In this document: in pieces, positions 1 through 9,690 of the stretch
Position numbering within the stretch: position 1 is the first letter of the stretch
Layout of the letters: each line of letters opens with the position of its first letter
Origin: Candidatus Hinthialibacter antarcticus
Lineage (GTDB): Bacteria > Hinthialibacterota > Hinthialibacteria > Hinthialibacterales > Hinthialibacteraceae
NCBI GenBank assembly: GCA_030765645.1
Contig: JAVCCE010000008.1
Coordinates: 23,793-87,792, forward strand
Length of the DNA: 64,000 nt
Direction of reading: 5' to 3'
The notes under the pieces: generated by a model
What the model was told of the DNA's origin: nothing
Databases searched by the model: none
The model's input: the letters and a program-made list of their open reading frames with translations, nothing else
Program-made: the position numbers and the translations under genes

Positions 1-2
1 CG

Positions 3-179
3 AAGGTCGTTTGCCGTGTGATCGATTACCGCACCATTGCCGTGCAAGATTGGTATGTGAAAAAGAAATCGCTTCAGTGTTACATCAGCGGAAAATCCAA
101 AGGGCCGTTGACGCAGCCGCCGCAAAACACATCTGCGTCCGGCGTCGAAGAGCGTCTGCGTGAATTAAAGCGCAGATGA
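3..179 (+). CDS. C-terminal end of an unrecognised protein (5' truncated)
   Basis: An open frame runs from the window edge to TGA at 177-179. It encodes about 58 residues: a basic stretch (VKKK), a short Pro/Gln linker and a terminal charged helix VEERLRELKRR. That ending resembles the short C-terminal helices of SHOCT-type tails, but it is too short to assign. The last 15 bases overlap the 3' end of the convergent minus-strand glycosyltransferase gene. No function can be given from this fragment. Confidence 0.45.
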   Translation, partial: KVVCRVIDYRTIAVQDWYVKKKSLQCYISGKSKGPLTQPPQNTSASGVEERLRELKRR

Positions 180-1799
180 TGCTTTTAACTTATTACCGAC
201 GATATCAAGTTTCTCGTTGCGAATCCAAAACACCACATTAATGTCATACCAAAACCACTCGTCTTCAGGAATGTCATCCGCAAACGCATCTTCAAGCGGC
301 GTATAAAGGCCCCGTAAGGCAACCGCTGTTTCCGGGCTAAAGGATTGCAGCCAAACATCGGGCGCGTCTGAATTCATTACCGTCAAATCCATAATTATTA
401 CGGCGGGTTTTCGCTGCTGAATGTCAAAGATCAATTGCTGGAAGAAACGGACGTTTTTTTCGTCATTGAATTTTTCTTTCCATAAAGGCGAATAATGAAA
501 ATACCGCGATCCCGCATAACGCTTAGACAAGAAATACACCGAATTCGGCGCTTGACCGATTAATAAGATTGTATCGTCCGGCCCGGTAATTTGATTGACT
601 GCACTGGCGACGCCGCGTTGAAAGGCGTAGGCGCGATTGGGGTTTTGATAGTCATTGAGGATTGAGCGGTAATTCTGAATATAGGTTTGAACGCCGGACG
701 TCAGCAAGAGCAATGTGGATAAACATACAATAATTGCGATAGGCCAATAGGCGGCCTTCTTACGTTGGCTCGCATTATCTGGAATTCGTTGTGCGAGAGA
801 TGAAATGCAATAGACGAATAGCAAATGAATACTGACGGCGGCTTGAACATAGTAATGGGTGTAGTATTCACCGCTCAGCGAGACGGCGAGCAGGTCTCCA
901 GCAAAACAAGCAAGCAAAGGGATGAGAAATCGGCGGAGAGATTGGTTCGCCCAAGGCGTCAGGAGTATCGCGAATATTGGGGCCAGCAGAAAGGGGCCGG
1001 TTGAGAGTAGAAAGTTCCAATGGTGAGCGAATATCTGTTGCCAAGTATTCTGTGGGCTGGCGGAGACGTAAACAAAATTAAAGAGGTAGCTATTTTCAAA
1101 GTAAGCCCACCATGCGCCGTTTATCCAAAAATAGAATGAGACGAAACATTCGGGAAGCAGCATCCCCGCGCAGAGGGCGAGGGTTTGTGTGGCGGAGGTT
1201 TTTATGTCTTGCTTTTTTGTGAGCGTCTGTTGGGCGATCCAAACAAAATGGAACAATGCCGTCAACGCAAACGTCTGGCGGAACTGGACCGCAGCGCCCA
1301 GAGCGACGCCGGAGGCGAGCGTCCAACGCCAATCGCGCGTTTGAAGAAAGAACAGAAAACTCAAAATCACAAACGGCAGAGCGCCTTCTTCGGTCAGCCC
1401 GCCTGTTCGGATGGTGGTGTACTGGCTGGTATAAAATACGTAGAGAAGCAGCGCGATTGAGGATGCGAGCCGTCCCGTGATCCGGCGGCAGAGAATATAT
1501 AAGAGCGTTGCGCCCGCCGCCGCCCATAGTATCAAAAATGTTTTGACCGCAAACAACGAAAAGGGAAACAAGCGGCAGGGAAGCGACAACAAGAAGAACA
1601 GCCCAGGCGGCTTATGGTCGCTGAAGTCGCGGTAGGGCAACTCACCCGCCGCCCATGCCTGTCCGGTATAAAGAAACAAGCCGTCGTCATGAACCAACGC
1701 GCTAAAATAGGTAAATGAGCGCAGACACGCATAGAGCGCCGCTAGCCCGATCCACAGGGCGAAGCATTTCAGGCAGAGTGTTCGGCGTTCGTCATTCAT
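165..1799 (-). CDS. Polytopic membrane glycosyltransferase (GT-C, ArnT/PMT-like)
   Basis: The 544-residue protein is very hydrophobic, with about ten predicted membrane spans. Near the N-terminus it has HDDG (about residue 37) and, some 20 residues later, DHKPPG. This matches the acidic catalytic loop and KPP motif of dolichyl-phosphate-mannose or ArnT-type GT-C enzymes, which transfer a sugar from a polyprenyl-phosphate carrier outside the membrane. The C-terminal part (about 390-520) is soluble. The start ATG lies 9 nt after the stop of the UDP-sugar dehydrogenase, so it probably ends an ileS-lspA-lgt-ugd-GT transcript. Neighbouring ugd suggests a role in envelope glycan modification. The substrate is unknown. 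Confidence 0.8.
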   Translation of the reverse strand: MNDERRTLCLKCFALWIGLAALYACLRSFTYFSALVHDDGLFLYTGQAWAAGELPYRDFSDHKPPGLFFLLSLPCRLFPFSLFAVKTFLILWAAAGATLLYILCRRITGRLASSIALLLYVFYTSQYTTIRTGGLTEEGALPFVILSFLFFLQTRDWRWTLASGVALGAAVQFRQTFALTALFHFVWIAQQTLTKKQDIKTSATQTLALCAGMLLPECFVSFYFWINGAWWAYFENSYLFNFVYVSASPQNTWQQIFAHHWNFLLSTGPFLLAPIFAILLTPWANQSLRRFLIPLLACFAGDLLAVSLSGEYYTHYYVQAAVSIHLLFVYCISSLAQRIPDNASQRKKAAYWPIAIIVCLSTLLLLTSGVQTYIQNYRSILNDYQNPNRAYAFQRGVASAVNQITGPDDTILLIGQAPNSVYFLSKRYAGSRYFHYSPLWKEKFNDEKNVRFFQQLIFDIQQRKPAVIIMDLTVMNSDAPDVWLQSFSPETAVALRGLYTPLEDAFADDIPEDEWFWYDINVVFWIRNEKLDIVGNKLKASSAL

Positions 1800-1808
1800 C
1801 GTGTCATT

Positions 1809-3125
1809 CTATTGGCGGCCAATGCTGAAATAGGTGAAGCCCTGGTCGCGCATTCGCGACGGATCATAAATGTTTCGTCCATCAAACAAGGCGCGGCCCG
1901 TCATCTTTTCTAGAATCACGTCCCAATTGGGGCGGCGAAATTCGTCCCACTCGGTCGCCAGCGCCAGCGCATCAGCGCCTTCGAGACAATCATACATTTT
2001 TTTGCCGTATTCGACGCGGTCGCCAAAGAAACTTCTGGCGTTGTCCATCGCAACGGGGTCATAGACAGCAACTTTTGCGCCGCGTTCCAATAGACCTTCG
2101 ATGAGTACGACCGAGGGCGCTTCGCGCATGTCGTCCGTTTTGGGTTTGAAGGCCAACCCCCAAACCGCGATGGTTCTTCCCTTGAGAGAATCGCCAAAAT
2201 GGGCGGTGATTTTTTTGAGCAGCGATTGCTTTTGTCGTTGATTGACCGACTCGACCGCATTGATGATTTCCATCGGCGTATTGGCTAGGCCGCCCATCGC
2301 GACCAATGCTTTTACATCCTTGGGGAAGCAACTGCCGCCGTAACCCAGGCCGGGAAACAAGAATTGGTAGCCAATGCGTGAATCCGAACCGACCGCCATG
2401 CGGACGGAATCAATGTCGGCGCCGATCTGCTCGCATAAGCAAGCCATTTCGTTCATGAATGAAATTTTGGTTGCGAGTAAGGCATTCGAGACGTACTTGG
2501 TCATTTCAGCGGACGGATTGTCCATGATGTGGATCGGTTTGCCCGTTCGCAAGAACGGCGCGTAGAGTTCTTTCATGATTTCCGCAGTGCGTACGTTGTC
2601 TGCGCCGATGACGACGCGGTCAGGCTTCATGAAATCGGTGATGGCTGCGCCTTCTTTGAGGAACTCAGGGTTTGACACGACGTCAAATTCGATTGACTGT
2701 TTGCGTTCTTGCAGCACGTCTTGAATGGCTTTTCGTACTTTCGCGGCGGAGCCGACCGGAACCGTCGATTTGAGTACGATGATTTTGAACTGCTCCATGG
2801 CGCGGCCTATATCGCGCGCGGCGGACAGGACATGCTTCAGATCCGCAGAGCCGTCTTCGCTCGGCGGCGTTCCAACAGCGATGAAAATGATGAGAGAGCG
2901 CTCCACTGCTTCCGCCAAGTTCGATGTAAAAAATAGGCGTTCTTCGCGGATGTTTCGTTTGACGATCTCTTCAAGGCCGGGTTCGTAGATGGGGATTCCG
3001 CCGTTGTTCAACTCGTCGATTTTTGATTGGTTGATGTCAACGCAGGTTACGTCGTTGCCTGACTCGGCAAAACATGCTCCCGCCACAAGCCCAACATAGC
3101 CTGTACCAATCACTGCAATCTGCAT
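1809..3125 (-). CDS. ugd: UDP-glucose 6-dehydrogenase
   Basis: This 438-residue protein of normal family length would oxidise UDP-glucose to UDP-glucuronate with NAD+. The N-terminal Rossmann motif GTGYVGL (residues 7-13) binds NAD. The catalytic cysteine sits in GLGYGGSCFPKD, and the C-terminal domain carries WGLAFKPKTDDMREAPS, the substrate-binding signature. A GAGGAG ribosome-binding site lies about 6 nt before ATG. It follows lgt by 37 nt and precedes a membrane glycosyltransferase, consistent with supplying uronic-acid donors for envelope or exopolysaccharide. A second, different UDP-sugar dehydrogenase lies at 35732-37051. Confidence 0.95.
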   Translation of the reverse strand: MQIAVIGTGYVGLVAGACFAESGNDVTCVDINQSKIDELNNGGIPIYEPGLEEIVKRNIREERLFFTSNLAEAVERSLIIFIAVGTPPSEDGSADLKHVLSAARDIGRAMEQFKIIVLKSTVPVGSAAKVRKAIQDVLQERKQSIEFDVVSNPEFLKEGAAITDFMKPDRVVIGADNVRTAEIMKELYAPFLRTGKPIHIMDNPSAEMTKYVSNALLATKISFMNEMACLCEQIGADIDSVRMAVGSDSRIGYQFLFPGLGYGGSCFPKDVKALVAMGGLANTPMEIINAVESVNQRQKQSLLKKITAHFGDSLKGRTIAVWGLAFKPKTDDMREAPSVVLIEGLLERGAKVAVYDPVAMDNARSFFGDRVEYGKKMYDCLEGADALALATEWDEFRRPNWDVILEKMTGRALFDGRNIYDPSRMRDQGFTYFSIGRQ

Positions 3126-3162
3126 GATGCGCTCCTCAAAAATAGATCGTAATTTTATGAAT

Positions 3163-3990
3163 CTAAGCTGAAGGTGATGGTTCCTGCTTTGGCATGTCTG
3201 GCGCTATATGTTTCTTGCTAAGCACCCAATAGCCAATGGTTCCCGTTGCCAATAATAAAATGCCCAGCCATTGCGATGTTGAAAGTCCTGCCGCAAGGCC
3301 GCGCGGATCGTCGCGGAAATGTTCGATGACAGTGCGGGCGATGCTGTAAAGAATGAGGTACGACATCGCCAGTTGGCCTTTGAATGTTTGCTTCGTACGC
3401 AACAAGAGAAGCAGGCCGCATATTGTCAGGTTCGCCCCGACCGAATACAACTGCGTCGCATGAACCGGAAGCGAATGAAGTGCCTCCGGGCTTAACAATC
3501 CACGGTTGACCTGGTCAAACCATGCGGGAGATTCTTGTGGGAAGCGGACGCCGACATTGGCGGAGCACTGTGCGCCCCAGCAACAGCCGAACAGAAAACA
3601 GCCAACGCGACCAATGGCGTGAGCAAGCGGTAAGAAGGGCGCAAACAAATCGGCGACGCCCAAGACGCTTTGTTTATGACGGCGGATATACCAGATCGAA
3701 ATACTGACGGCGACCACGAAGCCGCCCAGGAAGACGTAACCTTCACGGGCGAGTATTTGTGACGGGTTGGCGACGTAGTAGGGGACATTGACGGCGATGT
3801 GAAGCAGCCGGGCGCCGACCATCGCGCTGATGACGATGATGGTCATTAAGTTCTGTAAAAAATCAGAGTCGTATCCTAATTTCCTGCCGCGTGAGACGGC
3901 GCAAAACCAGAACGTGACAAAGGCGACCGCCGCCATCAGGCCGTAGGTCGTAATTGGAAATCCAAAGGGTTCGATTAAGATGGGGTACAT
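3163..3990 (-). CDS. lgt: Phosphatidylglycerol-prolipoprotein diacylglyceryl transferase
   Basis: The 275-residue inner-membrane enzyme has the Lgt signature HAIGRVGCFLFGCCWG (about residues 124-139) and the expected seven or so spans. It adds diacylglycerol to the lipobox cysteine of prolipoproteins before LspA cleavage. The start ATG has AGGA 5 nt upstream, inside the 3' end of lspA (16-nt overlap), so the two are probably translationally coupled. Grouping of lgt with lspA puts both lipoprotein-maturation enzymes in one unit. A lipoprotein substrate is encoded in this window at 55446. Confidence 0.96.
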   Translation of the reverse strand: MYPILIEPFGFPITTYGLMAAVAFVTFWFCAVSRGRKLGYDSDFLQNLMTIIVISAMVGARLLHIAVNVPYYVANPSQILAREGYVFLGGFVVAVSISIWYIRRHKQSVLGVADLFAPFLPLAHAIGRVGCFLFGCCWGAQCSANVGVRFPQESPAWFDQVNRGLLSPEALHSLPVHATQLYSVGANLTICGLLLLLRTKQTFKGQLAMSYLILYSIARTVIEHFRDDPRGLAAGLSTSQWLGILLLATGTIGYWVLSKKHIAPDMPKQEPSPSA

Positions 3991-4586
3991 GGCGGTCCTG
4001 ACGGAGATGCGTCGTCTTGAGGCTTAGGGCAAGCCGCTACATTCGGTTCGGTATCATCTTGCGGGTGCGTTTCCCAGAACAGAATTTTTAGAATTAAGAG
4101 AATCTGTCCGCAAGTCAACGCCGAATCGGCGATGTTAAACGTCGGGAAATTATACGTCCCGATGAACACGTCGATGAAGTCAACGACGTAACCCATGCGG
4201 ATGCGGTCGATGATGTTTCCGAGTGCGCCGCCAATGAGCAAGGCGAACACCAGGCGGTACATCACGTCCATGGTTGATTCGGCGAATTGTTTGTAGATCA
4301 AATAAATTAATACAGCGAAGGCAATCGGCGTAACCACATGCAGCCAGCCGCCGTGATTTTGAAACATGCCGAATGCGATGCCGGTGTTTTCGCCGTAAGC
4401 AAATTGAAAGACGTCTTCAATGATGACGATAGGGCGCGCGTTTTTGAGGCGCATCACCGCCCAATATTTGCTGATTTGGTCAAGGGCGAATATGACCACA
4501 GCAATAACCGCCACCCAGATCAGGTCCCGGCGGCGGTCTTGATTTTGCATCATTGTTGGTTGGCTTTCAGTCATAAACTCATTCAC
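3975..4586 (-). CDS. lspA: Lipoprotein signal peptidase (signal peptidase II)
   Basis: The 203-residue protein is slightly longer than the usual 160-170 because of an N-terminal tail and a polar C-terminal tail. Both catalytic-aspartate regions are present: ENTGIAFGMF and GGALGNIIDRIRMGYVVDFID. Four membrane spans are predicted. It cleaves the signal peptide of lipid-modified prolipoproteins. ATG codons at 4586, 4574 and further inside are all possible; none has a strong ribosome-binding site, so the exact start is uncertain. It lies 21 nt after ileS, the classical ileS-lspA arrangement. Confidence 0.95.
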   Translation of the reverse strand: MNEFMTESQPTMMQNQDRRRDLIWVAVIAVVIFALDQISKYWAVMRLKNARPIVIIEDVFQFAYGENTGIAFGMFQNHGGWLHVVTPIAFAVLIYLIYKQFAESTMDVMYRLVFALLIGGALGNIIDRIRMGYVVDFIDVFIGTYNFPTFNIADSALTCGQILLILKILFWETHPQDDTEPNVAACPKPQDDASPSGPPCTPS

Positions 4587-4607
4587 CGCGCAGTTTCGGC
4601 GTTTCTA

Positions 4608-7451
4608 TTATTTTGATTTGTCCAGCACGACCTGACAGCGCGCACATACGTTGATTCCATCTTCGGTAACGATTTTGTCATAGTGCCAGCAACGCGGGCA
4701 TTTATGGCCCGGCGCTTTATCGACGCCGATCCGAATGGGGAGTTCCTCCGCCTGCTCAACAATCGGCATCCCTTCCACGGCGCCGGTTTCGACGCAGGAA
4801 ACAATAAGGACCGATGCGAGCTCGTCGCCTGCCTGCGCCTGGACTGCGGCTTCAATGGCTTGCTTCCATTCCTCGTCGGAGGTCTCAAACCGCACCATGC
4901 AATCCAGCGAGTGGCCGATGATGTCTTTCTTTCGGGCGTGTTCGATGACGCGCACCGCTTCGGCGCGCAGTTTAAAGATGCGGCTCCAGCGTTCGATTCG
5001 GGCGGCGTCGCTGTCGGCTTCGCTCTTTTTTACTTCGCCAAAGAAGACGCTTTCTTCATTGACTAAGCCTAATTCTTTTAAATAGCCCCAGGTCTCTTCG
5101 CATGTGAATGACAAGATCGGAGCGGTGCAAAGCGTTAATTCAACGATGATTTCCGCCAGCGTGGTTTGGGCGGAAAGACGTTCTTTGCTGGCGTCTCCGC
5201 TGACATACAGGCGGTCTTTGATGATATCCAAATACTGCGAACTTAGATCGATGCTGCAAAAGTTATTCAAATCATACACAATGCGGTGGAAATCATATTT
5301 TTGATACGCCGCTAGAATTCGCGCTTTGCATTCGCGCCAGCGTTGCAGCGCCCAGCGGTCGAGCTCATGGCGTTCATTTTCTGCAATCGCGCTGGCTGGA
5401 TCGTAGCCGTCAAGGTTGCCTAAAATAAAGCGGACCGTATTGCGAAGGCGGCGATACGATTCATTGGTCCGCTTCAAAATTTCTTTTGAGAATGATACGT
5501 CATTGCGAAAATCTTCCGATGCCACCCAAAGGCGGATGATGTCAGCGCCGGTTTCTTTTAAGAGAGCGTCGAGTTCAACATAATTGCCTAAACTTTTCGA
5601 TAACTTGCGACCGTTTTCATCAACCGTGAAACCGTGAGTTAAGACGGTCTTGTAAGGCGGCTCGTGGCCCGCGCCGATAGAGGTCACAAGTGACGACTGG
5701 AACCAGCCGCGATGCTGGTCACTGCCTTCGAGATATAAGTCGACGGGAAAGACGCCTTCTTCTTGCGCCATGACGGAATGGTGGGATACGCCTGAATCAA
5801 ACCAGACATCTAAAATGTCGGTTTCGAGTCTGACGTCGTCGAGCGTCTTGCCTTCCGGTAGCAGTTCTTGCAGGCGTTTGATGCGCTTGAGTTCGTCGGT
5901 GGAATTCTTTGCGCGGAACCAGAAGTCAGTCCCTTCTGTCTGGACAATTTGAGACACTTCATCAATAAAATCGGCGTCCAGGATGGCTTCATCCGAGTCG
6001 CCAATATAGAACGCCGGAATCGGGCAGCCCCAGGAGCGTTGGCGCGAGATGCACCATTCCTGGCGGTTCTCGACCATGCCGCGAATACGCGACAGCCCCC
6101 AATTCGGGATCCATTGAACTTTCGTATCAATTGCGTCCAATAAGCGTTGACGTAAGTTATCGGTTTCCAGTGAGACGAACCATTGTCGCGTCGCCCGGAA
6201 AATGATGGGCTTCTTGCTGCGCCAACAGTAGGGGTACGAATGCTTATAGGCTTCGTGATGAATCAACAAACTGCGTTCGCGAAGCATTTCGACGATCTGC
6301 GGATTGGCTTTTTCGACAAACACGCCTTGAAGAATCGGCGATTCGTCTGAGAAACAACCGCTGTCATCGACGGGAGAGAACACTTGAAGTTTATATTCGA
6401 GGCCAATCATATAATCTTCGTGACCGTGACCGGGCGCGGTGTGGACGGCGCCGGTGCCTTGCTCTAAGGTGACGTGCATCCCGCAGATCATGGGGACGGG
6501 TTCGTCTGAGAAAGGCGGCTTCATCTTGAGGCCGAGCGCTTCGAGATCGCTGCCTTTGAAATCGCCGATTGCTTCGGCTTTAGACTCCAGCGATGTTTTC
6601 TCTAAAAAAGTTTCAACCAAATCTTTTGCGATCAAGAGGTATTCGCCGCCGCAATCCACAAAGGTATATAGAAAATTCGGATGCAGACAGACGGCGCGGT
6701 TTGCGGGCAGCGTCCAGGGCGTCGTAGTCCAAATGACCGCGTTGATAGATTTATCGCCGAGCGCCGAACATGTATCGCGTAAAGCGGCGGTTGACTCTTG
6801 GGTAAAAGGAAAGCGGACGAATACCGACGGCGATGTATGGTCTTCGTATTCCAGTTCCGCTTCGGCGAGCGCCGTCTTAAACACCGGGCACCAATGGACG
6901 GGCTTCAAACCCTGATAGACATAACCTTTGCGAACTAAGTGTGAAAATTGGCGAAGTTCTTCGCCTTCAAATTCGGGTTTTAAGGTCAAGTAGGGGCGTT
7001 CCCACTCGCCCATGACGCCCAAGCGCTTGAAACTCTTGCGGTGTTTGTCGACGAACTTGAGCGCGTAGTTTCGGCAGCGGCGGCGAATTTCCTCCGCAGG
7101 CAGCGTTTCGCGTTCTTCATCGGTCAGGTTTTGCACGACGGCGTTTTCAATGGGCAGTCCGTGACAATCCCAACCGGGACGGAAATGGACGTTCATTCCC
7201 AACAATAATTTTGATTTAACGACCAGGTCTTTGAGAATTTTATTGAGCGCCGTTCCCATGTGGATATTGCCGTTGGCGTAGGGAGGCCCGTCGTGGAGAT
7301 AGAAGGTTTCTTTTCCATCGCGCGCCTTGCGAACGCTGTGATATAAGTCGGCTTTTTCCCAGGATTTTACTTGTTCCGGCTCGCGCTGGGGGAGGTTCGC
7401 CCGCATGGGAAATGAGGTGTTGGGTAAATTGAGTGTATTACGGTAGTCCAT
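4608..7451 (-). CDS. ileS: Isoleucyl-tRNA synthetase
   Basis: The 947-residue class I synthetase charges tRNA-Ile. The HIGH-type motif is GNIHMG (residues 61-66) within PYANGNIHMGTALN, the KMSKS-type motif is KLSKSLGN (around residue 600), and the editing region is present between them. The C-terminal zinc finger is CPRCWHY...CARC, as in bacterial-type IleRS. I found no T-box or other leader in the 138 nt upstream. It heads the ileS-lspA-lgt-ugd unit. Confidence 0.97.
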   Translation of the reverse strand: MDYRNTLNLPNTSFPMRANLPQREPEQVKSWEKADLYHSVRKARDGKETFYLHDGPPYANGNIHMGTALNKILKDLVVKSKLLLGMNVHFRPGWDCHGLPIENAVVQNLTDEERETLPAEEIRRRCRNYALKFVDKHRKSFKRLGVMGEWERPYLTLKPEFEGEELRQFSHLVRKGYVYQGLKPVHWCPVFKTALAEAELEYEDHTSPSVFVRFPFTQESTAALRDTCSALGDKSINAVIWTTTPWTLPANRAVCLHPNFLYTFVDCGGEYLLIAKDLVETFLEKTSLESKAEAIGDFKGSDLEALGLKMKPPFSDEPVPMICGMHVTLEQGTGAVHTAPGHGHEDYMIGLEYKLQVFSPVDDSGCFSDESPILQGVFVEKANPQIVEMLRERSLLIHHEAYKHSYPYCWRSKKPIIFRATRQWFVSLETDNLRQRLLDAIDTKVQWIPNWGLSRIRGMVENRQEWCISRQRSWGCPIPAFYIGDSDEAILDADFIDEVSQIVQTEGTDFWFRAKNSTDELKRIKRLQELLPEGKTLDDVRLETDILDVWFDSGVSHHSVMAQEEGVFPVDLYLEGSDQHRGWFQSSLVTSIGAGHEPPYKTVLTHGFTVDENGRKLSKSLGNYVELDALLKETGADIIRLWVASEDFRNDVSFSKEILKRTNESYRRLRNTVRFILGNLDGYDPASAIAENERHELDRWALQRWRECKARILAAYQKYDFHRIVYDLNNFCSIDLSSQYLDIIKDRLYVSGDASKERLSAQTTLAEIIVELTLCTAPILSFTCEETWGYLKELGLVNEESVFFGEVKKSEADSDAARIERWSRIFKLRAEAVRVIEHARKKDIIGHSLDCMVRFETSDEEWKQAIEAAVQAQAGDELASVLIVSCVETGAVEGMPIVEQAEELPIRIGVDKAPGHKCPRCWHYDKIVTEDGINVCARCQVVLDKSK

Positions 7452-7589
7452 AGTTTCCGCCGTGGTTGTTCTTGCAATTGCATCGTTTTGGAATGAGCGT
7501 TTTTGGTGATGGCATCGGTCAGAAAGCCCGTTGTAACGCTAAACACAAAAGGTAACTTTGAACGCGTCGCCATTCAAGGCGCAGCGCAT

Positions 7590-8387
7590 TCACGTCTTGA
7601 CTGGACGGACTAAGGTTTCGATTTTCGACAACAAGAGGAGGCTCTCTTGACGATAGAGTTGGAGGCCGTTTTCCAGCGTCTGAATATCGTTTTCCAAAAG
7701 GAGAATTTGGTCTTCGATTGATTCTTTTTCGTGAACCGCCTGAGAAACGTAGGGAGGGAGTTCGATACAGGTGCGAATCCAGGTCAGGTGTTCTTTGCAT
7801 AACTCTTGCAATTGAGGGTCGTTTTGCAAAAGGGTGAGTATGTTGCTGGCTTTTGAGATGAGTTGATGACGTGAAAGCGAGTGTTGAAGCATACTCAATC
7901 GACGCTGTTGGGTAAGAAACGCCAAACGGTATTCACGCGCAATGAACACGCGCTTTTCAATTTCATTGCGGCGCCGACGAAAGAGTTTTAAATCTTGCGC
8001 GTGGTTTTTCTCGATTTGGGCGGCGGTTGTTTGTTCGCCTTTTTGATGATGCAACGCGATGCGGTCGTCAATTTCAAGCAAGTCGTCGTATCCCGGAAAT
8101 TCATCCTTCAATACCTGGATATCAGTCTCGAGTTCAATGAGAGGCTCGACTGATTGTTCTGCTGCTGAGGCGACTTGGGCCATTTCTGATAGAAAGGAAT
8201 AGACGTCTTGTCCTGTGACGGCGAAGTTGTGTTCGAGGTCGTGAACAATTGATTCGCAATCGCTCAATTGCTGATTGACGCGCTCAATGATGGAGTTCGC
8301 GCCGCGAATTGAGCGGCTGCGTTCGGTTGACGCCGAATTGTCTGGCTCCAATGATTGAGGCGATGTTGATTGACTGTCCATATTCAT
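7590..8387 (-). CDS. Unrecognised coiled-coil protein (second of a pair)
   Basis: The protein has 265 residues and no signal peptide or membrane span. The composition is rich in Glu, Gln, Leu and Arg, with heptad-like spacing over about residues 30-260, so it is predicted to be largely coiled coil. The first ~25 residues are Ser/Asn/Pro-rich and probably disordered. A start at the second ATG (8381), preceded by GAAAG, is also plausible. It follows another coiled-coil gene by 14 nt, so the two are likely co-expressed and may form a complex. I do not recognise a family. Confidence 0.72.
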   Translation of the reverse strand: MNMDSQSTSPQSLEPDNSASTERSRSIRGANSIIERVNQQLSDCESIVHDLEHNFAVTGQDVYSFLSEMAQVASAAEQSVEPLIELETDIQVLKDEFPGYDDLLEIDDRIALHHQKGEQTTAAQIEKNHAQDLKLFRRRRNEIEKRVFIAREYRLAFLTQQRRLSMLQHSLSRHQLISKASNILTLLQNDPQLQELCKEHLTWIRTCIELPPYVSQAVHEKESIEDQILLLENDIQTLENGLQLYRQESLLLLSKIETLVRPVKT

Positions 8388-8401
8388 CTTTCAAATGTTT
8401 A

Positions 8402-9508
8402 CTATGCTTTTTTGCGCGCAAGAAACGCCATCCGCGTAATGGGGGCTTTCGGCTTTACGCGTGGGCTGCCGAGCATTTTTTGTTTCGCCGCGAGTTCTGA
8501 CAATTGATCGGATATATCAAGTTCGGGTTTTTTGAGTACGTTGCATGCGATCTCGGTGATTACCGATTGCGTGTTTGACTCTTGGCTCTTTAAAAGGCGG
8601 TCTTGTCGCGAGATTGAAGTGAGCAGCGTTTGGTCGAACTCAAGCAACTCGGATATTTTTTTCATCTCAATATCTTGTGAGATGTGTTCAGGGGGCGGCG
8701 CTGATTGAACGTCGCCAGGCTGGCCTTGAAGAGATTTCATTCGGCTGCGTAGTTCGTTGATCTCCATTTCAAGACCGTCTACTTTTTGTGCGCACAAATA
8801 ACGGTGGATGCTCAACAAGCGTTTTTTGACCTTCTGCAAATCAAGACGACGGAAAGATACTGAATTCAGGTCTGGCTCAATAGCCCGGCAACTGAGGAGA
8901 TACTGGTTTTTTTTCTTTTCGAGTTCACATGCAATTTTTCTGGCTGAGTCCCACTGGCCGTTGGATTTATGCTCTAACAATTCGCCGACTTTTTTTTCAT
9001 AATTTACGATCTGAGGTTGTTGATTTCTGACTTCGGCAATGTTGGCTTCTAATTCTTCAATATCTTTAAGCGCGTTGTCTATTTCAACTTGAGAACGTTT
9101 CAACTGCGGAACCAGGCGCCGGACTTCGATTTGATCAATGTCGGGGTCTTTGCGGCATTGCTCCATGGTTAGTTCAGCCATGGTCATCAATACTTGCAAC
9201 TCTTGCTTAATGAATTTCGATTCGCCTTTGAGCGCTTTTTCGACCGCTTTTCGCAGGGAGGCTTCTTGTCCGTGAAAGCGGTGGTTTTGTAGGTAGCGGT
9301 CAGCTTGTTCTTGGGTGAGCCAGATTAATTCATTGTTGTGGACAATTTTCACCAAGGCGGCAGAACTCACTCCATGCGTCTCGGAACTGAGGTCAACGAC
9401 GCTCGTTAAAAACTGGTTGAGTTTTTCCAGCGACGCATGCTCGTTCTCATCCCCAAATAATTCGTGGAATGAAACCTTCGCAACACATCCTTGCGCCTGA
9501 GTAGACAT
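8402..9508 (-). CDS. Unrecognised coiled-coil protein (first of a pair)
   Basis: The cytoplasmic protein has 368 residues. The N-terminal ~110 residues look globular (a VSFHELFG opening, then a region around LIWLTQEQADRYL). Residues ~110-330 are mostly predicted coiled coil, and the tail is basic (KPKAPITRMAFLARKKA). AGGAG lies 5 nt before ATG. It is followed after 14 nt by a second coiled-coil gene. No enzymatic motif is visible. A structural or scaffolding role is a guess from composition alone. Confidence 0.72.
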   Translation of the reverse strand: MSTQAQGCVAKVSFHELFGDENEHASLEKLNQFLTSVVDLSSETHGVSSAALVKIVHNNELIWLTQEQADRYLQNHRFHGQEASLRKAVEKALKGESKFIKQELQVLMTMAELTMEQCRKDPDIDQIEVRRLVPQLKRSQVEIDNALKDIEELEANIAEVRNQQPQIVNYEKKVGELLEHKSNGQWDSARKIACELEKKKNQYLLSCRAIEPDLNSVSFRRLDLQKVKKRLLSIHRYLCAQKVDGLEMEINELRSRMKSLQGQPGDVQSAPPPEHISQDIEMKKISELLEFDQTLLTSISRQDRLLKSQESNTQSVITEIACNVLKKPELDISDQLSELAAKQKMLGSPRVKPKAPITRMAFLARKKA

Positions 9509-9614
9509 AATTACTCCTCAGGCTTCCATGGTTAAAATTTGTGGCAAAAAAGACAGATAATGAATAAATAAATTACAACATTTATAACTATACGGTATTT
9601 TCTCTGATTTCAAT

Positions 9615-9651
9615 GAAAAAATCAATCCTTTTTCAAGAAAAAAATCAATCC
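9615..9651. repeat. Two tandem GAAAAAATCAATCC sites
   Basis: The sequence GAAAAAATCAATCC at 9615-9628 recurs as GAAAAAAATCAATCC at 9637-9651. The ATCAATCC cores are 23 bp apart, about two helical turns. They lie about 110-140 bp upstream of the coiled-coil gene start at 9508, so they could be paired regulator-binding sites. The A-rich context makes chance similarity possible. Confidence 0.35.
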
Positions 9652-9690
9652 GGCGCTTTCACTAGGGTTAAGGCTATGAAAACAAGTCTT

